The position numbers were made by a program, and so were the translations under genes. DNA of 64,000 bases. It comes from Subdoligranulum variabile (lineage in GTDB: Bacteria; Bacillota; Clostridia; Oscillospirales; Ruminococcaceae). The stretch is taken from the NCBI RefSeq assembly GCF_025152575.1, contig NZ_CP102293.1, positions 62,001 to 126,000 of the forward strand. Direction: 5' to 3'. The notes below the pieces were generated by a model. It made no database searches. It was not told the origin of the DNA and was given only the letters and a program-made list of their open reading frames with translations. Below, in pieces: positions 20,834 to 30,071 of this stretch (its first letter is position 1; each line of letters begins with the position of its first letter).

Positions 20834-22135
20834 ATGCGGGTAACATTTTATACCTTGGGCTGCAAGGTAAACCAGAACGAAACCGGCGCCCTGGCGCAGT
20901 TGTTTGAAGAAAGCGGGTACACCGTTGTTTCCAACGAGGAGGCAGCGGATGTCTATGTGGTCAACAGCTGCACCGTAACCAACTTCGGCGACCAGAAAAG
21001 CCGCAAATGGCTTCGGCGTGCCAAGCGGGAAAATCCCGGCGCAGTCACGGTGCTGACAGGCTGCTATCCGCAGGCTTTTCCTGAGGAAGCCTCTGAAATC
21101 GCCGAGGCTGACGTGGTAACCGGTTCCGGGAACCGCCGGTCCATTCTGCACGACGTGCAAATGGTACTGAACGGCGAACAGGAGCGGGTAATCGATATCC
21201 GCCCTCACGAGAAGGGCGAACGTTTTGAAGAGCTTCCCATGGATAAATTTGCTGAGCACACCCGCGCATTTGTCAAAGTGGAGGACGGCTGCAACCGCCG
21301 CTGCGCCTATTGCGTGATTCCCCGCGCTCGTGGTCCTGTGCGCAGCAGAGAGGAAAGCAGCATCCTGCAGGAACTGCATCGGCTGACCGAAGCCGGGTAT
21401 AAGGAGATCGTCCTGACAGCCATCAGTCTGCCGAGCTACGGTACAGACAGCGGGACCAGCCTGGTGGAGCTTGTAGAAAAGGCCGCCGCCGTACCGGGCG
21501 TGGAACGGCTCCGATTGGGCAGTCTGGATCCCGACATGCTGCATGATGAAGTCATTCTGCGCCTTTCCCGGGTGAAAAAACTCTGTCCTCAGTTCCATCT
21601 CAGCCTGCAAAGTGGCTGCGATAAAACGCTGCGGGCCATGCGGCGCCCTTATACCACTGCACAGTTCGCCAAAATCGCTGACAAGCTCCGGCATGCATTT
21701 GGCGCTGAAAATGTCAGTTTCACCACCGATGTGATTGTCGGTTTTCCCGGAGAGACCGAGGAGGACTTCGAGGCCAGCATGGCCTTTGTAACAGGCCAGC
21801 ATTTTCTCAAGGTGCACGTCTTCCCCTACTCCCGCCGCGAAGGCACCCCCGCCTACGATTTTCCGGACCAGATTCCCGAGCATGAGAAGGAGGACCGCAG
21901 CCGCCGGATGACCGCCGCCGTAGAAGCCGTGCGCGCCGAGGAGGCTGTCAAAATGCAGGGCCGTACCGCTGAGGTACTACTGGAAACACCGCTTTCCGCC
22001 ACCCTGTTTACCGGCTATACCAAGCAGTATCTTCCGGTCCTTGTCACCGCCCCCGATCATCACACAGGCGACATCGTCCAGGTCACATTGGGTGAGTGGG
22101 ACGGCAAACGTTGCCGGGCCACACTTTTCCGATAA
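20834..22135 (+). CDS. mtaB: tRNA t6A37 methylthiotransferase MtaB
   Basis: 433 residues. It converts t6A37 to ms2t6A37 in tRNAs reading ANN codons. The N-terminal UPF0004 domain has three cluster-binding Cys (TLGCKVNQNE, NSCTVTN, LTGCYPQ). The radical-SAM motif is CNRRCAYCVIPRARG. A TRAM-type RNA-binding domain forms the last 60 or so residues. Start ATG 20834; the frame is open much further upstream only as a shadow of the dacF region. Confidence 0.95.
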   Translation: MRVTFYTLGCKVNQNETGALAQLFEESGYTVVSNEEAADVYVVNSCTVTNFGDQKSRKWLRRAKRENPGAVTVLTGCYPQAFPEEASEIAEADVVTGSGNRRSILHDVQMVLNGEQERVIDIRPHEKGERFEELPMDKFAEHTRAFVKVEDGCNRRCAYCVIPRARGPVRSREESSILQELHRLTEAGYKEIVLTAISLPSYGTDSGTSLVELVEKAAAVPGVERLRLGSLDPDMLHDEVILRLSRVKKLCPQFHLSLQSGCDKTLRAMRRPYTTAQFAKIADKLRHAFGAENVSFTTDVIVGFPGETEEDFEASMAFVTGQHFLKVHVFPYSRREGTPAYDFPDQIPEHEKEDRSRRMTAAVEAVRAEEAVKMQGRTAEVLLETPLSATLFTGYTKQYLPVLVTAPDHHTGDIVQVTLGEWDGKRCRATLFR

Positions 22136-22179
22136 AGATAAGAAGTCACCAAAACAGAATCAATCAAAATAAAATTGGC

Positions 22180-22216
22180 AAACAGGGAAAATAATTTGTA
22201 TTTTCCCTGTTTTTTG
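22180..22216 (+). terminator. mtaB terminator
   Basis: Hairpin AACAGGGAAAAT / ATTTTCCCTGTT with a short AT loop and a T6 run on the plus strand, 45 bp after the mtaB stop. Confidence 0.9.
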
Positions 22217-22228
22217 TTGCCGTGCCTC

Positions 22229-22257
22229 TTGCCAAACGAGTGTCTTTTTGGTAAAAT
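22229..22257 (+). promoter_or_regulatory. [FeFe] hydrogenase promoter
   Basis: Plus strand: TTGCCA (22229-22234), 17-bp spacer, TAAAAT (22252-22257), about 80 bp before the ATG. The leader between them shows no obvious riboswitch or operator. Confidence 0.75.
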
Positions 22258-22335
22258 TTTAACAGGAGCGGTTATACCCCGCTCAGGTCGCGTCTTTTTG
22301 GAGAAATCGGAGCAAATGAAGAAGGAGCAATCACA

Positions 22336-23859
22336 ATGAGAGGTATTTACACCCCCGTTACGAATATCCGTCGCAAGGTGTTCACCGAAGTCGCGCGCAT
22401 GGCGTACGAAGTCAACGAAATGTCTGACTACGCCAATCTGATGCGCGAGCTGCCCTACAAGATCATTCCCGGCGAAGAAGGTTCTCTGCGCAGCAGCATT
22501 TTCCTGGAGAGAGCCATCATCTCGGAGCGCATTCGTCTGGCTATGGGCCTGTCCCTGCGCCCTCTGGATGAAAGCGTTCCCGCCAGCGAAGGTCTCGAGC
22601 ACAGCGTCATTGCGGATAAGTACTACGAACCGCCGCTGATCAACGTCATCAAGTTTGCCTGCAACCGCTGCCCGGAGAAGATCATCAAGGTCACTGCCAT
22701 GTGCCAGGGCTGCCTTGCCCATCCCTGCCAGGAAGTCTGCCCCAAGCACGCCATCAGCTTCCGCAACGGAAAGAGCCACATCGATCAGAGTCTCTGCGTC
22801 AAGTGCGGCCGCTGCGTCAACAGCTGCCCCTACAGCGCAATCGTCAAGACGGAGCGTCCCTGCGCTGCCGCCTGCGGTATGGGTGCCATCCACTCCGACC
22901 AGTATGGCCGCGCAGACATCGACTACGACAAGTGCGTTTCCTGCGGCATGTGCCTTGTCAATTGCCCGTTTGGTGCCATCGTGGATAAAGGACAGATCTT
23001 CCAGCTGGTACAGTCCATCAAGCGCGGTGACAAAGTCATTGCCATTGTGGCTCCTGCTTTCATCAATCAGTTCCCCGGCATGACTCCTTCCAAGCTCAAG
23101 GAAGGCATGCGGATGCTGGGCTTCTGCGACGTGGAGGAGGTCGCCATCGGCGCCGACCTGTGCACCATTGATGAAGCCAAAGATTTCATGGAAGAGGTCC
23201 CCTCCAAGCATCCCTTCATGGGCACTTCTTGCTGCCCCGCCTGGAGCGTTATGGCCAAGAAACTCTTCCCCGAATATGCAGATTGCATCAGTATGACGAT
23301 GACCCCCATGGTGCTGACTGCCCGTCTGATCAAGAAAGATCATCCGGATGCCCGCATCTGCTTCGTGGGTCCCTGCTCCGCCAAAAAGCTGGAGGCCAGC
23401 CGTCGTTCTGTCCGCAGTGAGGTGGACTTCGTTCTTACCTTCGAGGAATTGATGGGTCTGTTTGAAGCCAAGGAAGTCGACTTCGCTTCCCTGCCCAACA
23501 GTCCCGAAGATGCCTTTGAGAGCGCCAGTGCCGATGGTCGTGGCTTTGCTGCTTCCGGCGGCGTGGCCCAGGCCGTTGTCAACGCCATCAAGAAGATGGA
23601 TCCCGACCGCGAGGTCAAAGTTGCCAACGCCCAGGGCCTGGCCGATTGCCGCAAGATGATGACCATGGCCAAGGCCGGCAAATACAACGGTTATCTGCTG
23701 GAAGGCATGGCTTGCCCGGGCGGTTGTATCGCCGGTGCCGGCACGCTGGCAGATCCCGCCAAGAGCGCGGCTATGCTCAACAAGTACAAGAATGAGGCCA
23801 AGATGAAGAACTCTACGGAGACTCCGTACAAGGATTCCATCAGCCTGCTGAAGTATTGA
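22336..23859 (+). CDS. monomeric [FeFe] hydrogenase, group B-like
   Basis: 507 residues, cytosolic (no signal). H-cluster motifs: L1 TSCCPAW (297-303), L2 GPCSAKKLE (345-353), L3 GMACPGGCIAGAG (457-469). Cluster ligands C299, C347, C460 and C464 are present. Upstream, residues about 109-215 hold several 4Fe-4S Cys sets, including CVKCGRCVNSCP and CVSCGMCLVNCP; an unusual PCAAACGMGAI lies between them. The GPC form of L2, in place of MPC, and the domain order fit group B enzymes of gut Clostridia. It probably evolves H2 from reduced ferredoxin during fermentation. Its gene stands alone with its own promoter and terminator; no maturase genes lie nearby. Confidence 0.93.
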   Translation: MRGIYTPVTNIRRKVFTEVARMAYEVNEMSDYANLMRELPYKIIPGEEGSLRSSIFLERAIISERIRLAMGLSLRPLDESVPASEGLEHSVIADKYYEPPLINVIKFACNRCPEKIIKVTAMCQGCLAHPCQEVCPKHAISFRNGKSHIDQSLCVKCGRCVNSCPYSAIVKTERPCAAACGMGAIHSDQYGRADIDYDKCVSCGMCLVNCPFGAIVDKGQIFQLVQSIKRGDKVIAIVAPAFINQFPGMTPSKLKEGMRMLGFCDVEEVAIGADLCTIDEAKDFMEEVPSKHPFMGTSCCPAWSVMAKKLFPEYADCISMTMTPMVLTARLIKKDHPDARICFVGPCSAKKLEASRRSVRSEVDFVLTFEELMGLFEAKEVDFASLPNSPEDAFESASADGRGFAASGGVAQAVVNAIKKMDPDREVKVANAQGLADCRKMMTMAKAGKYNGYLLEGMACPGGCIAGAGTLADPAKSAAMLNKYKNEAKMKNSTETPYKDSISLLKY

Positions 23860-23869
23860 TTGTATGATA

Positions 23870-23906
23870 AAATGCCCTGCACGAAATCGTGCAGGGCATT
23901 TTTTAT
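23870..23906. terminator. shared terminator between hydrogenase and rlmH
   Basis: Perfect hairpin AATGCCCTGCACGA / TCGTGCAGGGCATT with flanking A and T tracts. It can stop both the plus-strand hydrogenase transcript and the minus-strand rlmH transcript, which converge here. Confidence 0.93.
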
Positions 23907-24388
23907 TTATGATATTTCATACCAGCATTGATGGTGCAGGCACGGTACAGTTGCTCTGTCAAGACCAGCCGCGCCAGTTGATGGGGCAAGGTGATGCGCC
24001 CCAAACTAATTCTGGCCTGCGCCGCACGCTTGACGCGTTCATCCAATCCATGGGAAGAGCCAATCGCAAATGCTACATCCCCCGCGCCGCTTCCCGCCCG
24101 TTGAGCCAACAAGTCTGCCAACTCTTCGCTGGAGATTTGCTTGCCTTCCACACAGAGCGCCACAAGATAAGCACCTTTCCGAACTGCATGTAAAATTGCC
24201 TCGCCCTCTTTTTCCAGCGCTTTGGCAATTTGCTTGTCGCTTGCGTTCTTATCTGCAATCGTGACCTCCGGCAACTCCAGAATACGGAAGTTGCAAAACC
24301 CTCCCAGTCGTTTCTGGTATTCTGCCACACCAGCTGCAAAATAACTGGCATTGAGTTTCCCCACACAAATCAGATCCACATTCTGCAT
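23903..24388 (-). CDS. rlmH: 23S rRNA (pseudouridine1915-N3)-methyltransferase RlmH
   Basis: 161 residues, a SPOUT-fold methyltransferase. The knotted C-terminal half contains AIGSSHGLDERV and the family ending ITLPHQLARLVLTEQLYRA. It methylates pseudouridine 1915 of 23S in assembled 70S ribosomes. Start ATG 24388 follows GGTGGGGGA and lies 13 bp after the walJ-like stop; a longer open frame upstream overlaps that gene and is not used. Confidence 0.96.
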   Translation of the reverse strand: MQNVDLICVGKLNASYFAAGVAEYQKRLGGFCNFRILELPEVTIADKNASDKQIAKALEKEGEAILHAVRKGAYLVALCVEGKQISSEELADLLAQRAGSGAGDVAFAIGSSHGLDERVKRAAQARISLGRITLPHQLARLVLTEQLYRACTINAGMKYHK

Positions 24389-24401
24389 AACATCCCCCAC
24401 C

Positions 24402-25193
24402 TTAAAATTCCAGGAAAGGACTGATGTCATTGCGCGTTTGTGCTTGGACCACCACATCACGTCCTGGCTGAATCCCCGCCGCCAGCAACACATTGTAAAC
24501 GGTGGTCAAGGCCAGTTCCGGAGAATTGTTTGTCTGGCTTAGATGGCACAAGGCGAACTTTTTGCAGCCTTCCTGGATCAGGTCCAAAATTGCCGCCGCG
24601 CAGGCTTTGTTGTCCAAGTGCCCCCGATCACTGGCAATGCGTTTTTTCAGATAATAAGGATAGGGTCCGCCATGCAGGCTGAACGCGTCATAGTTGGCTT
24701 CCAGCGCCACAAGATCGCACCCCATCAGATTGTCTTCCACCACCGGCGTCAGCACCCCCAAGTCGGTGGCAATGGCCATACGATGCTGATCCGGCGTTAT
24801 AATTCGGTAGCCGCAACAAGGGACATCATGGCTGGTAGGGAAAGCCGTTACCCGGAAATGTCCCACATCCATGGTCTGGCCACCGTCTACCGCAATTCCT
24901 TCCACCGCCGGAGGCAATGTGCCCCGAGATTCCAGTACCTCCAGCGTATCTGCCCGTGCATATACAGGAACCGGATATTTCTTCAAGAAGGTGTCCAATC
25001 CGGCTACGTGATCCGAATGTTCGTGGGTAACCAGGATGCCCGCACAATCGCTGATTGCCAGATCCAGTTTGCGCAATGCCGCCAAAGTCGTGCGGCAGCT
25101 CTTTCCCATATCGACCAGCAGATATGACCGATCCTGCATCACCAAACCGCAATTCCCGGAAGACCCCGAATACAAAGTGGTAAATAATGCCAT
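24402..25193 (-). CDS. MBL-fold metallohydrolase, WalJ/YycJ-like
   Basis: 263 residues. Metallo-beta-lactamase fold with the metal site THEHSDH (about 57-63), a later His in TSHDVPCCGY, and the Asp in ATDLGVL. N-terminal TTLYSGSSGNCGLV is typical of the YycJ/WalJ group, which acts in cell-wall and replication coordination as a proposed 5' exonuclease. In many Firmicutes it lies in the walRK operon with rlmH nearby; here only rlmH is kept. Start ATG 25193 after AAAGGAAA. Confidence 0.88.
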   Translation of the reverse strand: MALFTTLYSGSSGNCGLVMQDRSYLLVDMGKSCRTTLAALRKLDLAISDCAGILVTHEHSDHVAGLDTFLKKYPVPVYARADTLEVLESRGTLPPAVEGIAVDGGQTMDVGHFRVTAFPTSHDVPCCGYRIITPDQHRMAIATDLGVLTPVVEDNLMGCDLVALEANYDAFSLHGGPYPYYLKKRIASDRGHLDNKACAAAILDLIQEGCKKFALCHLSQTNNSPELALTTVYNVLLAAGIQPGRDVVVQAQTRNDISPFLEF

Positions 25194-25221
25194 AAAACAG
25201 TTTCCTTTTGCTCTCAACCCA

Positions 25222-25252
25222 TAAAAAGTGGGCCGCCGTTGGGCGGCCCACT
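25222..25252 (-). terminator. murA terminator
   Basis: Hairpin AGTGGGCCGCC-GTTG-GGCGGCCCACT followed by TTTTTAT on the minus strand, directly after the murA stop. Confidence 0.92.
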
Positions 25253-25260
25253 GACCTTTT

Positions 25261-26544
25261 TCAGATAGCGCGGGTAATGGCATTGGCCGGAATCTCGACC
25301 CGGCGAATATCCGCTCCCAGCAACTGCAATTTCTCTACAATATTCTCATAACCGCGTTCAATATGGATTGTCTCGTCGATCTCGCTCACTCCGTTGGCTG
25401 CCAAAGCAGCGACCACCATAGCAGCGCCGGCACGAAGGTCGGTAGCCCGCAGCGGCGCAGGACGAAGCTCTTTCACGCCTTCAATCACCGCGACCTGACC
25501 GTCCACCTGAATGTTAGCCCCCATATGAATCAGCTCATCCACATAACGGAATCTGTTTTCCCAGATTCCCTCGGTCACGATGGATGTTCCTTCCGCCAGT
25601 GTCAACAGGGCCGTCATCAGCGGCTGCATATCGGTGGGGAATCCCGGATGAGGCATCGTCTTGACTTTCAGCGGTTTAAGCGCCCCCGTGCGGGTGATCC
25701 GCAGCGCATCATCATACTCCTGAATGGTGCATCCGGCCGCCCGCAGCTTCGCGGTAATGGGCTCCAGATGCTTGGGAATAATGTTATGCAGCATCACATC
25801 GCCCTTGGTGATAGCCGTTGCCACCATATAACTGCCTGCCTCAATCTGATCCGGAATAATGGCATAATTACAACCGTGCAGCTTTTTGACGCCATGAATC
25901 TTGATCACATCCGTGCCGGCGCCATGCACATCGGCTCCCATCATATTCAGGAAGTTTGCCAGATCCACAATGTGCGGCTCACGCGCCACATTTTCCAGAA
26001 TCGTCGTGCCTTCCGCCAACACGGCAGCCAGCATGGCATTCATTGTGGCACCTACAGATACTGTGTCAAAGAAAACATGGGCACCGAGCAATTTGTCGGC
26101 TTTCACGTGAATCTGACCGTATTCGACCGAATCATCTGCGCCAAAAGCGGTAAACGCTTTCAGATGCTGATCAATGGGCCGAGGCCCCAGGTTGCAGCCG
26201 CCCGGCATGGCAACCTGCCCGGTACCAAAACGTCCCAAAAGCGCACCCAGGAAATAATAACTGGCACGCATCTGACGGGACAGTTCGTTGGACACCTCGG
26301 TGCAATCAATATGGGTGGTATCAATCTCGTAGGTACTGCGGCTGACCATGCGGATGCTGGCCCCCAGCTCGCTGAGGATCTGGAGCGACGCCATCACGTC
26401 ACTGATGCAGGGCAAATTTTCGATCAGACATTTATCAGCAGCCAAAATCGTGGCAGGCAAAATGGCCACCGCAGCGTTCTTCGCGCCGCCGATGTTCACA
26501 TCGCCATGCAGCGGGTTACCCCCGCGGATCACAAATTTTTCCAA
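25261..26544 (-). CDS. murA: UDP-N-acetylglucosamine 1-carboxyvinyltransferase
   Basis: 427 residues. Adds enolpyruvate to UDP-GlcNAc, the first committed step of peptidoglycan synthesis. The active-site cysteine, target of fosfomycin, is C117 in MPGGCNLGPRPID; the N-terminal RGGNPLHGDVNIGGAKNAA is typical. The best start is TTG 26544, 8 bp after AAGGAG, giving the usual MEKF start. Two TATAAT-like boxes lie upstream. Confidence 0.96.
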   Translation of the reverse strand: MEKFVIRGGNPLHGDVNIGGAKNAAVAILPATILAADKCLIENLPCISDVMASLQILSELGASIRMVSRSTYEIDTTHIDCTEVSNELSRQMRASYYFLGALLGRFGTGQVAMPGGCNLGPRPIDQHLKAFTAFGADDSVEYGQIHVKADKLLGAHVFFDTVSVGATMNAMLAAVLAEGTTILENVAREPHIVDLANFLNMMGADVHGAGTDVIKIHGVKKLHGCNYAIIPDQIEAGSYMVATAITKGDVMLHNIIPKHLEPITAKLRAAGCTIQEYDDALRITRTGALKPLKVKTMPHPGFPTDMQPLMTALLTLAEGTSIVTEGIWENRFRYVDELIHMGANIQVDGQVAVIEGVKELRPAPLRATDLRAGAAMVVAALAANGVSEIDETIHIERGYENIVEKLQLLGADIRRVEIPANAITRAI

Positions 26545-26614
26545 ATGTAGCTCTCCTTTGTGCGATATACCGAACGGAGTCCCTCCATCGGTAGATCTTT
26601 GCGCACTTTGTCTC

Positions 26615-26630
26615 ATTATACACCATTATA
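26615..26630 (-). promoter_or_regulatory. two -10-like boxes before murA
   Basis: GTGTATAATG occurs twice in a row on the minus strand (TATAAT at 26615-26620 and 26625-26630). No good -35 is found at 17 bp; TTTTCA is the closest. Probably a murA promoter of non-standard upstream part. Confidence 0.45.
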
Positions 26631-26722
26631 CACTATTTGAAAAGTATCCCCTATCACAAATGCAAAAACTTTGTGAAAAAGTGCCAGTGTTTGACGGTGT
26701 ACAGCCACTTTTTTAAGCGGGC

Positions 26723-28573
26723 TTACATGTTGGGGAACAAAGTCTGGGCACTGAACAGACTGCCGTTATAGAACATTTCAAAATGGCAATGATTGCCGGT
26801 CGAGTTGCCGGTCGATCCCACTTCACCAATCTTGTCGCCCTGTGCGATCGCCTGCCCCTGTGTGACCGCAATGGCAGACATATGTGCATACAGGGTCTTG
26901 TAGCCATTGCCGTGGTCGATTTCCACGTAGTTACCGTAAGAGTAGTGCCAGCCGGCTGCCACCACCGTACCGGAGTCCGAGGCAATGATTGTGGTCCCAT
27001 AGGGGGCGCAGATATCTGCGCCACGGTGTCCACTGCTCATCCAGCGGCTGACGTAGGTGTAGTTGGGAACCGGCCAGATAAAGCTGCCGGAACCGACCTG
27101 TGCCACCATGCCACTCTTCAGGCGAGTGCCGGTCACCGTAATTTCCGGAACAGTCGCTTTGGTCACCGTGTAAGAGATTGCCTGCCGGTCGGTAACCACA
27201 CCGTCAATCATGGTTACTTCGTAAGTGACATCCTCCGAGCCGTCTTCCCCTTCTTGGAGTGTCACGACTTTCCCGAAATCGTATTCCGAAGAATCTGTAT
27301 TCTGCGTATCAAAAGGAATTGCCACCGTCTCGGTCTCACGGCGAACCACCTTGACTTTGAGCAGTTCCGCCGATGCGGCACCGGTAATCAGCTCGGTACC
27401 CGCATCCACTTCCTGATCCAGTGTAAGCAGTTCAGGATTCATCTGCGCAAGGGAATCGAAGGAAACGCCTGTCGCATCCACAATGCTTTGGACCGTATCG
27501 CCATCCACCGCCGTATAAGTCTGGATACCAGAACCGGCGTTCAGTTCCTGAATGATATCTGAGTAGGAACTGATGGATTCATTCAGATACACACCGTCCA
27601 GCAAACGGATCTCATGGGCAAAAGCAGTATAGACCGAGGGATCCGTGGTATCTTCGTAAGGTTCCTTAATGCTTTCCAGATAGGTACGCAGATGGTCACC
27701 TTCGGTAGTGACAAAACGCAGTTCCCCATCGATGTAAACAGCCGTGGCATCAATGATCTCATCGCTGGCCGTGCGTAAAATAGCGTTGGCGATTTCACTT
27801 TCGGTCATTGTCTGGCCGGAAACCGCCAGTGTGTAAGTGGGCGATACATCCCACTGTGTATCCGGCACATTGGCGCCGCTCTCGATGAGCATGCTTTTGG
27901 CCGTATTGATACGGGACTGCACATCATCCCGTGCGTTCTCGAACACCTGCTCGTTGGCCACATATCCTACGCTCTCGCCGTTCACCTGAACATTGAGCAC
28001 AAAGCGAACATTCAGTCCATTGCGAACAATCACGATCAGGGCTGCTGCTGCCAGCGCCGGCAGGAAATATGTAATGGCGTTCCAGACCACCGGGTAATAT
28101 TTTTTGACGCCACGGCGGAAATACTGTACCTTGGCTGCGCGAATCTGTCCGGCGTCTTCTTCTTCCAACACATCCGGCAATTCCCGGATATGGCGGATTC
28201 CCGAAGCCATCCTGGTAAACGGGCTGGTAAGATCTTCAATAAAGGTCAGGATGCCCAACACAAAAGGCCGTACAATCATCAGCAAAAGGTTGCCGATGGT
28301 AGCCGCAATGGCACCTACAATTCCCCGCAGCTTTCGCCACGCACAAACGCCCGCATACTCGACCCAAAAGCCGACCATGTACAGGAAATCGCCGATCACA
28401 TAGGCATAGGGAATCTTATCAAGCAGGCCTGACATATGACGCCGGCGTTTGGCACGCTTCTTCCTGCGATGCCAGGAACGAACCGTCCGCTTGCAGCGCC
28501 AGTCATCCAGACGCTGGGACAGACCGCTCTTCTTTTTCTGATTGGGTTGTTTATCAGTCTGGGTGGAATTCAA
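26723..28573 (-). CDS. M23 peptidase with LysM and G5 domains
   Basis: About 616 residues. A basic cytoplasmic N-terminus (many Lys/Arg to residue 45) is followed by hydrophobic segments near residues 50-110 and 170-190 that anchor it in the membrane. Next come a long extracytoplasmic region, a LysM module (AVDGDTVQSIVDATGVSFD), a G5 domain, and a C-terminal M23 domain with the metal sites HRGADICAP and HCHFEM. It probably cuts or remodels peptidoglycan cross-bridges. Start TTG 28573 after AAAGGAGA; the frame runs 30 codons upstream without a good site. Confidence 0.88.
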   Translation of the reverse strand: MNSTQTDKQPNQKKKSGLSQRLDDWRCKRTVRSWHRRKKRAKRRRHMSGLLDKIPYAYVIGDFLYMVGFWVEYAGVCAWRKLRGIVGAIAATIGNLLLMIVRPFVLGILTFIEDLTSPFTRMASGIRHIRELPDVLEEEDAGQIRAAKVQYFRRGVKKYYPVVWNAITYFLPALAAAALIVIVRNGLNVRFVLNVQVNGESVGYVANEQVFENARDDVQSRINTAKSMLIESGANVPDTQWDVSPTYTLAVSGQTMTESEIANAILRTASDEIIDATAVYIDGELRFVTTEGDHLRTYLESIKEPYEDTTDPSVYTAFAHEIRLLDGVYLNESISSYSDIIQELNAGSGIQTYTAVDGDTVQSIVDATGVSFDSLAQMNPELLTLDQEVDAGTELITGAASAELLKVKVVRRETETVAIPFDTQNTDSSEYDFGKVVTLQEGEDGSEDVTYEVTMIDGVVTDRQAISYTVTKATVPEITVTGTRLKSGMVAQVGSGSFIWPVPNYTYVSRWMSSGHRGADICAPYGTTIIASDSGTVVAAGWHYSYGNYVEIDHGNGYKTLYAHMSAIAVTQGQAIAQGDKIGEVGSTGNSTGNHCHFEMFYNGSLFSAQTLFPNM

Positions 28574-28641
28574 AGTACGGGGTCTCCTTTCCGCGTAACA
28601 ACGTGGCAAAGACGAGGCGTTATTTCCTCTGCATGAAACGT

Positions 28642-29541
28642 TCAGAACTGATCCAATGACCATCCGTCAAGCAGATAATTAGCCTGCGCCAACCCCTCCA
28701 TATCGGAGGGCATTGGGCAGGATACCCGAATCGGTTTCCTGGTAACAGGATGGACAAAATGCAGTACAGCACAGTGCAGCGCATGCCGCCCGATTCGACG
28801 GATATTTCCGCCGTAGAGAGTATCTCCCGCCAGCGGGTGGCCTATGTAGGCCATATGCACCCGAATCTGGTGGGTCCTGCCGGTGCGCGGTATACACGCC
28901 ACCAGGCTGTGCTCCGCACTTGCAGCCAGCACTGTATACTCTGTCAGGCTGTACTTTCCCTCCGGCGTCACGCAGCGGCCGATGATGGAATCTCCTCGTC
29001 TGCCGATCGGTGCCTCAACCCGTCCCGGTCCCAGCGGCAGGGACCCTTGTACGATGGCCAGATAGCATTTTTTCGCTTGTCCCGCCAGAAGCGGAGCAGC
29101 GAAAGCATTCTGAGCACACAATACAAGGCCACTGGTATTTTTATCAATCCGGTTGACCGGCCGAAACACACCGTTTTTTCCCTGGCTCTGCAGATAATAA
29201 ATCCAGCCATTGGCCAGGGTATGGTCCGGATAATTCAATGTAGGATGAACTGCCAACCCGGCAGGTTTGTCCAACACCGCAGCAAATTCATCTTCATACA
29301 CAATGGATAAAGGAATCGGCTGGGGTATAACACTGGTAGCCGGTTCCGGCGGCAAAGCAAACGTGATACACTGCCCTGCGTGAACTTTTTGGTCGGTATG
29401 CAGCGCCTGACCATCAGCAAAAAAGCCTTGACCCGTGTGTTTGACCGACTTGATCAGCCCAGCAGTCACGCCGCAGGTACGCAAAAAAAGCCCCAGACGC
29501 TGGCCCTCGGCTTCGGACGGCACGACATAGTGCAGTTCCAT
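28642..29541 (-). CDS. RluA-family pseudouridine synthase
   Basis: 299 residues. Catalytic Asp in the motif RIDKNTSGLVL; later RTGRTHQIRVHMAYIGHPL fits RluA/RluD enzymes. N-terminal part is S4-like and divergent. Exact RNA target (rRNA or tRNA) cannot be told. Start ATG 29541 follows AAAGGAGG at some distance; 72 codons of open frame upstream overlap the promoter and rnpB. Confidence 0.92.
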   Translation of the reverse strand: MELHYVVPSEAEGQRLGLFLRTCGVTAGLIKSVKHTGQGFFADGQALHTDQKVHAGQCITFALPPEPATSVIPQPIPLSIVYEDEFAAVLDKPAGLAVHPTLNYPDHTLANGWIYYLQSQGKNGVFRPVNRIDKNTSGLVLCAQNAFAAPLLAGQAKKCYLAIVQGSLPLGPGRVEAPIGRRGDSIIGRCVTPEGKYSLTEYTVLAASAEHSLVACIPRTGRTHQIRVHMAYIGHPLAGDTLYGGNIRRIGRHALHCAVLHFVHPVTRKPIRVSCPMPSDMEGLAQANYLLDGWSLDQF

Positions 29542-29578
29542 TGCTTCGTGCGTCCTCCTTTTGCACCCATATGTGGGT

Positions 29579-29607
29579 ATTATAACACAAAGCCTCCGGC
29601 GATGCAA
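29579..29607 (-). promoter_or_regulatory. RluA-type gene promoter
   Basis: Minus strand: TTGCAT (29602-29607), 17-bp spacer, TATAAT (29579-29584), about 38 bp before the ATG. Confidence 0.8.
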
Positions 29608-29633
29608 ACCCAATGTTTGGTACCTTCGGACAA

Positions 29634-29676
29634 CAAAAACGGCACCCCCGCGCAGTGACGCTGCGGGCGTGCCGGA
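29634..29676 (-). terminator. rnpB terminator
   Basis: GC-rich stem CGGCACGCCCGCA / TGCGCGGGGGTGCCG with a loop near GCGTCAC and a TTTTTG run on the minus strand. It lies just past the rnpB 3' end. Confidence 0.8.
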
Positions 29677-29689
29677 ACGTTCATAAAAA

Positions 29690-30033
29690 ACGACTGGACC
29701 GTAAGCCGGGTTCTGTATCAAACGACGATCTATCTTGGCCTTGCGTCGCCGCAAGGCTCACGCCATCACCGGGACGCGCGAGGCTCCGCATAATGTCCCA
29801 TACGGATGTTGCTTCAAGCAGGGTTTACATAGCCGCAAAGTCGCCAGTGCGCTGGTGAGCTCTTACCTCGCCTTTCCATCCTTACCGTGCCAAAGCACGG
29901 CGGTTTCTTTCTGTTGCACTATCCCTGGGGTCACCCCCGGCTGCCGTTAGCAGTTGCTACGCCTCTGTGAAGCCCGGACTTTCCTCAGGCAGCTCTTGCG
30001 AGCTGTCCCGCCGCCGTATGTTCCACTCGTTTT
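29690..30033 (-). ncRNA. rnpB: RNase P RNA
   Basis: About 344 nt. The minus strand contains the conserved core GAGGAAAGTCCGGGC and the 3' signature ACAGAACCCGGCTTACGG. Ends can pair as P1 (AACGAGTGG with CCAGTCGTT). It is the catalytic RNA that matures tRNA 5' ends. The P1 pairing and the promoter place the 5' end near 30033. The open frames crossing it are shadows. Confidence 0.96.
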
Positions 30034-30039
30034 CGGCTT

Positions 30040-30068
30040 AGTATAGCATAAAATCATTCTCTTGGCAA
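30040..30068 (-). promoter_or_regulatory. rnpB promoter
   Basis: Minus strand: TTGCCA (30063-30068), 17-bp spacer, TATACT (30040-30045). The predicted start, 7 bp on, coincides with the RNA 5' end inferred from P1. Confidence 0.9.
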
Positions 30069-30071
30069 GTG

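Noticed and set aside
26640..26722. AAAAAGTG...CACTTTTT near the end of the M23 gene
   Set aside because: Possible terminator, but the inner stem is poorly paired and the loop is long; not called.
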